DNA from: Dillenia suffruticosa
Lineage: Eukaryota; Streptophyta; Magnoliopsida; Dilleniales; Dilleniaceae
Assembly (NCBI GenBank): GCA_033439265.1
Contig: JAVTVX010000034.1
Coordinates: forward strand, 19,792,501 to 19,856,500
Reading direction: 5' to 3'
DNA length: 64,000 bases
Part shown: positions 24,175 through 34,100 of the stretch, in pieces
How positions within the stretch are numbered: position 1 is the first letter of the stretch
How the letters are laid out: each line of letters starts with the position of its first letter
Program-made: the position numbers and the translations under genes
The notes under the pieces: model-generated
Seen by the model: the letters and a program-made list of their open reading frames with translations, nothing else
What the model was told of the DNA's origin: nothing
Database searches by the model: none

Positions 24175-25640
24175 GCATCATCATCATCTTTTTATTAGTT
24201 TTAAAAGCGCTTGTGTTAGCATCAGATCTTCATTCTTATGGTCGCCATGTTTAATTGGAGTCAAAGCTCAATATGAGTCTTGAACGTATCTCTCCATTTA
24301 TGTATTTTGTTCTTAGGTACTAATCTCTGTGGTCTGTCCAATTTCATGACTGCAGGTTGATTTGAGACAGAAGAAGCACAATTACTTGTCCTTGGCAATT
24401 GGAGGTCTTTATCATTGTAAATCTACTCCTACTCAATGGTTTCATTCCATTTTAGTTCTGATTCTGCATTCTTTAATTGTCACTTGTAAGCAAGTCTGGT
24501 CAATTGCCAACTTCTACCCCCACATTCATCATCTAACTCAGCCTTGTTAGCATGCATAATTATTGTGGACAGAATTGAATAACATTTGTTGAATTGCTTT
24601 TTGTATATAATTGAGCTTCTAACATGGGGTGATTTCTGTCATGTTTTGTGGCATAATATATATATTTTTAAAAATTTTCGCTCAGTTTTTCTTAGTACCT
24701 GTCCCCTATGTTTTGGGATGGACATAATATCCATCAAACTTGATCTTGGGGTTGAATTTTAGGTAATAGTGCAGATGTGTTCCCCTTCTTGTTAATTAAA
24801 TATATAGATTGAAACCTCTGTCTGCTAAGTTGCTAGAGCATGAGCAAGTGATGTAGGTCTTTGATGAAGGATTGGCCAGTTTGCAAAGCGGAATCCTGCT
24901 GTTAATTTTGCTGTGCACTGCTTGTGTGGGCTGCACACATGCATTGACAAAGTTCTATGATTTCCTCATGCTTCTTGTCCTTTTCTTTGTTATTGGTGAT
25001 TATTGGATTGTAACTGTAGTTAGTCGTGTGACTAGCGGGACCTCTTTGTTATTGATGATTATTGGATTGTACTGTAGTTAGTCGTGTAACTAGCGGGAAG
25101 GGTCTGGAAAGTTGCAGTTGCACAAGTGTGTGGGTGGTGGTGGGCCAATATTGCATTATTCCCATTGTAATCTTATGGGTAGAGTTCTGAATGATGAATT
25201 GGATTCATCTTGAAATATGATATGATTCACTTAAGTAGCTGTGCTTTGAATCAAACTGCAACTTATGTTGACTTCCATTTTTTTTTTATGTATTTTTAAA
25301 TTGTAATTCCAATCATTCCTTTTTCATATTTCTGAGTTTTGAGACGGCTGCTAAGGCTAGGCCCAAAAATTTGGTGGGATAAAAATTGCAGTATCTGTTC
25401 TTTCTTTATGTATCAAAAACATAGTTGTTATAGTGATATTTCTATATGTATTATTTTATTTTGTGGACTGCCTTCTTAAAGCTGTCAATAATGTACAAGT
25501 GCATGTCATACTTTCAGAAAGAACGAGAGGAGCAAGAGAGTTAGAATCAGGAGGGTTAGAGAAGAGCTTTTGCAGCAAGCCAAAGAGAAGGATTCTCTTG
25601 CCTAACTGCTCGCTAATCTTGTAATTGCTGCTTTCTCATA
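23341..25640 (+). other. CACTA interior with captured exon-like pieces
   Basis: Low-coding DNA with two stretches that look like exons. One is at 24357..24410, following TGCAG and reading VDLRQKKHNYLSLAIGG. The other starts after TTTCAG at about 25519 and, past a frame break, reads RVREELLQQAKEKDSLA before a stop. Splice-site-like borders and introns suggest a host gene captured as DNA. The source protein was not recognised, and the frame in the second piece is broken. A tandem 45-bp repeat with GATTATTGGATTGTA lies at 24995..25085. Confidence 0.4.
24146..24188. repeat. (ATC)n microsatellite
   Basis: About 14 trinucleotide ATC/TCA units with one GCA interruption. Confidence 0.95.
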
Positions 25641-26808
25641 TGTATCCAGCTATGATTTGAGCATGACTCTTGTCAAAACACAACCAAAACTCGCAGTGTT
25701 TCGCAAATTACCAAGCTTGTTCCAATAAACATCTTTGCTTTGTATTCAAACTGATTTTGTGAAGAAAACGATTGGGCTGACACTTGTGAAGAAAATTGAT
25801 TTTGTCCGAATTATTCTGATTTTTTTTATATAATTTGTAATGACTTGAATTCAAAATATGATTTGGTTTTGTAATGATTTTGTATGTAAATTCATGCTTT
25901 AGGCATAACTGTATGATGTATTAATATTTTATAACTTTTTTTGTTAAAAAGCATATTTATCAAAAATTTAATTACATATTGTTCTTTTAAATACTAATAA
26001 TATTAGAAAATAACATACATGATATATGATTCTTACAGACAGATTGGAGAGACAAAACAAGATATCTGAACGTATGCCAGCAGCCAGGTTGGTGTTGGCA
26101 TAGATCTTGACCTATACCAGCGGTCGGTCATGGATGGTACATAATCTAACCTATACCAGTGGCCATAACCTATACCAACAAAGGTTTGGACCTATGCCAG
26201 TGGTCACCCTGGCCACTGGCATAGATCCTGAGCTTTGCCAGCGGTCAAGGTCACTGGTAAAGCCTTTTATTAGTGTCGGTATAACCGGTGGAAATTTTGA
26301 TCGCTGGAGAAAATCTCACAATTTTTATTAATTATTTTCAAGGTCTTTGTCGGTGGTTTTTACCCGTTGCTGAAAGTTTTTTTTTTTGTTTTTTGTAGTG
26401 TTTTGTCTCTTGCCAATGCAACGAAATCCATGGCTAATTTCTCAAGGGGGTGAATCGTCTCAAAAGCTTATCAAGTTTTATCGATCAACCACAAAATTCA
26501 GAAACTTGCTGAACTCAGTGCAACCGTCATGGCTTACCAAAAAATGGTGTTGAGTGCAGCTTTAAAAAGAAAAAATTGGACCCCATAAATTTAGAGCAAC
26601 AAAAATTTATACCATTAATTGCACTTAGAATTTTGAAAATCTATACTCTAGGCCTTTATCCATACTTTTCTTTTTGTCTACTTCTAATGTTGTGTTGTAT
26701 AAGCTCTCTATAAAGGAAATAAAAAACTAAAATTAAAGAGACATATGTAGAGACAGCCATAAATAATTTTGAATGGAACCACAAACTCCTATGAAATTTA
26801 TTTAAAAC

Positions 26809-26809
<1 letters not shown>

Positions 26810-26843
<34 letters not shown>
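26810..26843. repeat. (TA)n microsatellite
   Basis: Perfect TA run of about 34 bp. Confidence 0.95.
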
Positions 26844-26846
<3 letters not shown>

Positions 26847-27206
26847 ACTTATTTGAAATTTATTGATACCTAAAAATAAACTACATATTTAAAAATAAAA
26901 AAAAAACAACAAAACTTGAAATTTTAAACAAACTTCGTGATTCCAAACACAAGCTGAGTGAATTATGGAGAGAGAGAAAGATAAGCAAGTACATTTTTGT
27001 AGAGATGGTAAGAGGCTTTTGGAGAGGGAACAATGGAGAGAGAGAGAGAGAGAGAGAGATTTAAAAGTTAAAGTAACATTCATTCAAAACACCACAATTA
27101 ACCTAACATGACCTAACTTACAATTGCAACATTAATAATACAGATTCAGCAATATCACCTAAAATACAATTACAACATTAATAAAAACAAATTCATCATA
27201 TCGTAC

Positions 27207-27720
27207 CTATGAAGCCACCCCACTTTCCTCCTCCAACTTCTTCACATAAGCCTTTAGCACCATAACTCAATCCCTTTCCGGTGCCTGCAATGTCCCAACT
27301 AATGCGGAAGCTGGGCTCTTCAAAGACCCCAAAATCTTAGCATAAATCTCTGCTCTAGAAGGCATAGCTCCAAAACCTTAAAACTGCTCAGGCCCATAAA
27401 ACTTGCCTTCAAAAACAGCCCCAGAAAAGTCATTGTTCTCCAACCTCTTCTTCTGGAAAGTTCTATATGGGTTTAAAGCCAATGGGATTTCCTCACTATG
27501 AAGAAAGAGCCAAGCATTCATGCCCTTCATACATGGCTTCAAGTTTTCCCATTTTGTGTTCTCTATTACTTTGTAGACAAGAGTGTTTTCCGCTTCCAAC
27601 AGAGTCACCGACTGGGGGAATGAAGAGCGTAGCTCTTGGAATTGCTTCACTGTGAAGCCTTTGTACTGGATTGCTGCAATTAAGTATAAGACTTTGATCT
27701 TGCACTTAAAATTGGTGGCA
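27207..27720 (-). pseudogene. RPL10: RPL10: plastid 50S ribosomal protein L10 pseudogene
   Basis: Ribosomal protein L10 builds the base of the stalk on the large ribosomal subunit; the plastid form is encoded in the nucleus. On the minus strand the sequence reads LIAAIQYKGFTVKQFQEL, then KPCMKGMNAWLFLHSEEIPL, NNDFSGAVFEGKFYGPE, and in a shifted frame MPSRAEIYAKILGSLKSPAS and VMVLKAYVKKLEEES up to a stop at 27207. This is the colinear C-terminal two thirds of the family. It is dead: one extra T near 27379 creates a stop after EQF, a compensating loss follows, and a TGA lies near 27265. No start, transit peptide or introns are seen. Decayed relatives are at 12917..13050 and 62398..62760, all on the minus strand. 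Confidence 0.9.
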
Positions 27721-28689
27721 TCTTTATTTTCCCTAGTAAATAATTAGGATCCTTATTTCTCTTAAAAATATAAATGTATAAGATTTTAAGAGTACATTTC
27801 AACCCTACAAATTGTCTAAAAATATATATAATTTATATATTTAAAAGTACATTAATATTATAAATCTTTATCATTAATAAAAACTTATTTAAATTTTAGA
27901 ATTACTTTTCATTTTTGCTTGGCGAAAAGTATATATATACTGTGAATCTTTATCGTCAATAAACATTTATTTGGATTTTAAAATTACTTCTATTTTTTTC
28001 TTGGTTTTGTCCTTTTTTTTTTATTTTTAATTAAATAATGCAATTCACTCATATTTACTAAAATTTTTTAATAATTAGGCATAAAATAATTAAAATTCCC
28101 TTCTATTATAATCTTAAGCTAAATTGCTGTTTAAAACCTTATTGTAGAGTGATGTTGATCAGTTTTTAATGTGAGAGTATGTTTTCAAGATAAAATAAAT
28201 AAAAAATTAGACCACCAATATCCCTAAAATGATGAAGTTGTTTGAAATAAATTTAGACAAATACCCTCTTTAAATAAATGTCAACAAATCAGAGAGTGAT
28301 AAAAGGTTAGACAAAGAGGAGAACTGAAATGAAGTGCAAAATGGCCTACAAACTCAATTGCAGCAAACTATTGAAATTAATCAACACATGCACAACCTGT
28401 TATAGACTATTCTGTCATAACCAAAAAGAAAAAGAAAATGAAAATGAAGGAGGTATGGGATCTCATCACTAAATAAATCGCAAATCTTTTACTTTGGGGG
28501 CACTTCGTTCACTGAGAATTTCTTTACCTGTAAATTAGTAGAGTAGTTCTTGTCACACTTGAAAAGCCAAAACCTGTTTAGGAAAACTCGTTTGCTAAAT
28601 TCATATAAAAGAAAAACTGTTGGAGAACAGGGCAAACCTTTTTAATATGTGAATTGAAAAGAAAAAAAAATGGGATAACTATTTGAGGA

Positions 28690-28940
28690 CATGTTGAGCA
28701 GCATACTTGCTGGCTGCTGCAGCTTCACCACAGAAGCAGAAACAGATTCATGGAGCCGCAAAAATAACTGGGATGCTTTTGGAGATGGATAATTCAGAAG
28801 TACTTTTGTTGGAGTTGTCTGAGTCATTGGCAGTGAAAATCATTGAAGCATTGCAGGTGCTTAAGTTCTCTAACACTATAGTTGCTGACCAACAGGCACT
28901 TCATTTTGGCTACTTGGCTGCTGAGGTTGCAGTCAGCTAA
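28690..28940 (+). pseudogene. PAB: Poly(A)-binding protein C-terminal (MLLE) fragment
   Basis: The plus strand reads LAAAASPQKQKQ, then AAKITGMLLEMDNSEVLLLE, SLAVKIIEALQVLK and a final AEVAVS before a stop. KITGMLLE is the signature of the MLLE domain at the C-terminus of cytoplasmic poly(A)-binding proteins, which binds PAM2 peptides of translation and deadenylation factors. Relative to the usual domain, about 15-20 residues between KQKQ and AAKITG are missing, including the LGERLYP-type helix. The RNA-binding domains are absent. The 3'-UTR-like sequence continues to about 29050. Only the UTR-like part is found in B1 (14760..14840). A fragment, not a gene. Confidence 0.85.
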
Positions 28941-30773
28941 AAAGTGGGATTGCATTTGAGAGTCGCCCCTGCCGCTTTCTTTTTGGGGTCTCAATGCTTT
29001 TAAGATTCTCAGGTTTTGATATGGTTACGTTCTTGTAATCTGTATTTCTGAAAATCATAATTGCTTTATATAATGCTTATTTTGCACTTGTTAAGATAGA
29101 AATTTGAAGGGTTTTTTTTTATTTATTTATTATTTTTTAAGTATCCAACATTATATATCAAAATTTCAACTTTTTAGATATTATGACATGATAATGGAGC
29201 TGATTTGAAGCCGTCTTTGACAAAGGCACTGGTGCACTGAAGAGTATAGGATGATTAAGTTTTCTATGACCTTGCAATGTCAAATACCGGGCAACTCCAT
29301 AGATTTGGAAAAGGGATAAAAGGAAAGGGAAGTGTCTAGGCACGGTAAAGGCTACAAGGCTGAACAAGGTCTGGAGGTAAAGCGCCAAAAAAAAAAATAA
29401 ATAAATAAATAAAAATAAAAACAAAAACAAAGACTGCAACTTACTCCTAATTATACTTTTTTGAAATTAATCATCTGCATTAATAATTTTCAGGCAAGTT
29501 CTCTGGTACATAATAAAAATGTGTATACTGTCATGTTACACTAGTCTGTGGAATGGAAACAGCTAGTGTTGCATTCACATGCTTCTCAGTCCAAAAAAGA
29601 AGAAATACAAAGTAACATTCCACGAACATTTAGGGATTGGTGATTGTCTTCTGGCCTGAACAAGGGGACCTTCTCAGAATATACCATTCAACATCATGAT
29701 CGTGACTTTAGGAACTTTGTGCATTTGTTCTCAAATTTTAGGCAGATATCTTTCGTGTTCAGACATTGACCCACTGAGGAAGAGATCTTTCCTATCCCGA
29801 ACAGTACAAAATGATTTGTTATATGTTGAAAGCTTGAAGCTGTTTGGAGAAGCAAAACCTGCATCAACTGCACGCCAAGAAGCTGCTTTAGTTAAAAAGC
29901 AAAGATTCAAATTATAATTCCTCCAAAAGCAACAGCTTCATTGGATCATGGGAGGCAAATTTTCCTGAAGAAATTGTTCTGCACCTGTCTCAAAATTCTG
30001 ACCGAAACCAAGGCAATAAGCAGTCCTCTCAACAGCAAAGCAGGACCATACTGACAAGGAGCAGCTCCTATTCCCAACAATAACATAGAATCAGCAGACT
30101 ATACGCATATTGGCCCTTTAGCAACCAGCCACAATAACATCCTTGAGACTGATGAGCTAAATACACATATTACTAGATCAGAAACACACTCTGAAAAAGA
30201 CCCTGCAGCAGCAATGGTGGTAGTGAACCATTGTTGCCTTAAAGCAATTTGCTGAAGCAAAACTAATCCAATAAAATTGGTTCTGCACAAAAATCAAATG
30301 GGATGGGCAAGATTAATACCCAAACACTAAGCTCATTATTGCAAACAAAATTAAGAAATTTTTTTTTTTTTTTTTTTTTTTAGTTAGAATCAAACTGTTT
30401 GATAGGTATCACTAAATAAATCCTATTCAGGTATCACTAAATAACTTTCGCCGTGTTTAATTTCTCCATTAACAAACTCAAACCTTAGATCTTGCTTAAG
30501 AGATACCATTGACCATACTAGCCTCTTTATATTGTTTTCTGAGACATTCCTCATAAATGCATGTCATTTTCTCTATACATCTCTTCACATTCTCATTAAC
30601 TATCATGACTCTTTAATTTTATACTACATGAATTTGTCTCCTGATATTATTCATACACACATTGAGATCAATATGACTTTAGATTTTACTATTAAAAAAA
30701 TTTTAATTATATATAATCTAACAACATGATATAATTACTCACCAAAGACTTTTTTTTTTTATTCCAATTCAAG

Positions 30774-31060
30774 TTAAATATTTTTCTCTGTTTTTGCATC
30801 ATCATCTGAATCCGAATCCTGCAAATGAAAATTCATCATGTTCATCTTCAGAATCTCCCTTTGAATTTGGTCTTCATCTGAAAATTCGTGGTCACATCCC
30901 CTACACGTAAATTGTTAGCCTTTAGTTAAAATACAAATTCAAATTTTCAAAAACAAATTAAATACCATTCATATAAATTTTGTTTTCAAATAATTAAGAA
31001 TTTACCTTATTTGAATTTCGGGTAGACGGATATTTGGGACCAGTAGTCTAAGACATTATA
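30774..31060 (-). pseudogene. Tandem copy of the NLR exon 2 end, intron 2 and exon 3
   Basis: This stretch repeats 31122..about 31420. It has the end of exon 2 (about 31016..31060, ending in AAG), a GTAAATTC donor-like site, a short intron with CTAAC and an AG acceptor, and an exon copy at 30774..30900. That exon is open in the same phase as exon 3. It reads GCDHEFSDEDQIQREILK, then DSDSDDDAKTEKNI and a stop, so it ends like exon 3 but has a different middle. AATAAA lies just past it (30758..30763). It may be a dead duplicate, or a usable alternative last exon if exon 2 splices to it. Confidence 0.7.
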
Positions 31061-31117
31061 TTTGGGGGACCAAAATTGAATTGGTTCTTATTTTCATAAT
31101 CAAATCAATGCGACTTT

Positions 31118-31123
31118 TTTATT
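31118..31123 (-). terminator. AATAAA poly(A)-signal match at NLR stop
   Basis: AATAAA on the minus strand overlaps the exon 3 stop codon. Plant poly(A) signals are loose, so it is a candidate only. A second AATAAA follows the duplicate exon (30758..30763). Confidence 0.4.
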
Positions 31124-34100
31124 ATGATTCAAGGTAAATGTTTTTCTCCGTCTTCTCATCATCATCCGAGTCAGAATCTTCCTCAACCTCACTTGTGCCA
31201 AATGAGAATTCAGTGTCACATTCCCTGAATGTAAATTGTTAGTCATCGGTTGTAATTTTGTGCCATGAATTCAAATTAAAATCCAAATTCAGGCCTTGAA
31301 AAACAAATTAAATACCATTCATATTTGAAAGTAAAGAGGATAATTTTGTTTTTTGTCAGGTAAGAATTTACCATATAACTTCAGGTAGGAGGGATATGTA
31401 CGGCCAATATTCTCCTTTCTCTTTTTCACACAGTCGCTTTAGATTAGGGCAGTTTGTGATGTCTAGACTGGAGAATTGTGGGAGTTCTAGCAATCCCTTT
31501 GGAAAGGACTGAAGCTTTGGACAGCGTTTGAGTTCGAGGAATTGGAGAGAGGTGAGTCTTTGAGAGGGACAGGGTGACAAGGAATCTAGATTTGGTAAAT
31601 CAGTAATTTTAAGAAAAGACAGGGAAGAGGGTAGTGTAAAGTCTTCTCCAAAGCAAACCATATCTGGGCATACTTTTTTAATCGTGAAGTGTGTAAGGGA
31701 GGTAAGTTTGTGGAGGCCCCACTCTGATATCTGCTGCTTCACATTCTTGCAATTGATGATGCGGAGCAATAAGAGTGTGGAGGGAAAACCAGCTTCCGGA
31801 AACCTCTCAAGTCCGATGCAATCTTGTATGAGAAGATGTTGAAGGGATGTGAGACTTTGTATCTTATCAGTTATACACCTGACATTGTTAAATAAGAAAT
31901 CAAAATTAATCAAATCGTGCAATGTTTTTTATGATATAAAAGAAAAGTAAAAATCGAATTTATATTCAAACTAATAATTCAAAGAAAAGTAAAAAGACAC
32001 ATTTTCTTTAATCCTTCATTATGCTGAAATTAAAACCAAAATGTGGTGTAGTCACCATATGCAACCGCCACTCATTTTAAAATTTTTAAAATAATATAAT
32101 TGGGTATGAAATTTTTGGGTATAATTTTATATTATTTACTATTTATAATAATTTAAATTGTTGTAAAATCTAATTGGTCTAGTCACGTTCATTTACTATT
32201 ATTTTCTTTATAATATAATTGGGTATGAAATTTTTGTATGCATTAGTGTGGTAAGGAATTCAATTGAAATTAAATTTGACTTTTTAGTAAGAAATATTCT
32301 TAATATAATAATAATAATTTAAATTCTTTTTTTTTATTTATAGAAAATTTTGAATTCTATTTATAAAATCTTATATTTTCTTTAAAAAGTTTTTCGCTTT
32401 AATTCAAAATATTATGCATAAAATAGAATTAGATAAAATTAATTACCTGATATTGTTACAACCCAATAGACAGAGAGATTTGAGATTGGGCGCCAAAAAT
32501 CCTCCTTCCCAAAAGGACTCTAAACCTTTGCAATGAAATATCTTCAAGTCGATGAGGTTCACGAGGGTGCATTCCGGTAAGGTTTTTAAATATATATTCT
32601 CTATTGTTAATTTTTTAAGACATATGTCATTGGGCATCATCTTCCCGTCCAGGCAATCGTCAATAGACAGCATTCTAAGTGAGCTTGGCAACTCTCCTGA
32701 TGGAAAGTACTCGAGTGACCTACAGTCACGTAAATGCAACTCTTCGAGACCACACGTGTTCATTATTCCATCAGGTAGGGCTTCCAATTTGTTACAACTG
32801 ACAATCACCAACTGCTTTAGGGTTTTGGGCACTGCTCCTTCAGGGAAACGTATAAATGAAGGACACCTCCAAATATTCAAGTGCTGAAGAGGACATATGT
32901 CACTTCCAGATTCTGATTCACGTGATGACATTATTCCTTCAGGCAGACCCTCCCAAGCATCACACCATCCCACTTCAAGATGACTTAGTGATGGACACCT
33001 CATGCCTGCAAAACTGACAAACATTCCACATTTTTTAATTTCTAACTCCGCAAGAGCACTCAGCTGAACAAGTTGAGAATTGCAGGGTGCAAGATGCCCT
33101 TCTTCTTTTTCCTCTGCTCCAAAGTATTCCAAAACAGGGCAACTCTGAATCATGATCCTTCTTAGGTGAGTAAGGCCTTTAGGGTGATGGTCCTCTGTTT
33201 TCTTCCACAAACATCTAAATTCTCTGCAATCTAATATATCCAATGTCTCAAGGCTCTCAAGTTCTTGGTTGAATTCGTCTCCCAAACAAACAAGCTCTGA
33301 AATATTTTGAATTGTCAGAGAGGTGACTGAGGTGAGGTCCCTTAGACTTCTAAAAACTACCTCCGTGCAAGCTTTTAATTTTAACATACGCAGAGAAGGA
33401 AGGCTACGAGGCGACACTTCGACCAACTTGGGACAATTGATTATGGAAAGTTCACGGAGACAAGAGAATGTATCTAAATCAACTCCATCCCACTTCTCCC
33501 ACTTCTTAAGATATTTAAAACAAAGAGTCTCTAATGAGGGAAAAAGCTTGATCGATGAAGAACCATCCCCATAAAACTCAGCCCCCACTCTTCTTAATTC
33601 ATTCAACCCCCCTATCCACAACTTCTTCAGTGATTGCAATTCTCCCAGTGATGGTAAAAATTGACATCTCTTGCAATTGTGGAGTTTGATACTAGCAATC
33701 TTAGAGAATGAGGGATCTACCATCCATCTTGGGAATTTTGATCCAGCATACTGTGAAATGCTGAGAGCTTCTATGTTAGCATGGGGTTGCAGAGACTCAA
33801 TCACAAGCATTTGGTCCTTTGCAATGTCCGTATCAACAATATACCGACTCCATTCCAATTTCAACACTTGAAGATGTTGCTTCTCTTTTAACTTGGCCCT
33901 CATTACCTGTTGAACATCAACTGTATTTTCCAATCCTGAAATTAAAAGAGCACCATGAAGATCTGAGAGGTGTTCCAACTCTTGTATGCCCAATCCATTG
34001 TCTTTGCCCACTACAAATTTGGATAGTCTTTGAAGGCCTTTTAGACTACCCAGTCCCATTGGCATCTCCTTCAAATTTTTTGTATTATTCATACTAAGAT

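Larger units (their letters stand above)
20084..26400. mobile_element. CACTA (En/Spm-like) transposon, complete, non-autonomous
   Basis: 6317 bp with termini CACTACAAAAAA (20084..20095) and the matching TTTTTTGTAGTG ending at 26400, flanked by the 3-bp target duplication TTT. SD2 copy B4 has the unoccupied site: TATAGCAATCTTTGTCTCTTGC around 62082..62103 is continuous there, apart from one extra T here. Sub-terminal CCAGCGGTC/CCAGTGG/ACCAGCGG-type repeats crowd both ends (20120..20190 and 26070..26370), as expected for transposase binding. No transposase frame was found. It carries a nested LINE and spliced-gene-like pieces. Confidence 0.92.
26401..30720. repeat. SD2 array, segment B2
   Basis: The most complete B segment. 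26401..26700 matches 62092..62395; 27207..27720 is the RPL10 relic; 27700..28440 matches 13020..13660 and 63270..63850; 29640..30720 matches 51700..52970. Its right end forms a direct repeat with B3 on the other side of the NLR island. Small frames here (for example 29696..29917) lack recognisable domains. Confidence 0.85.
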
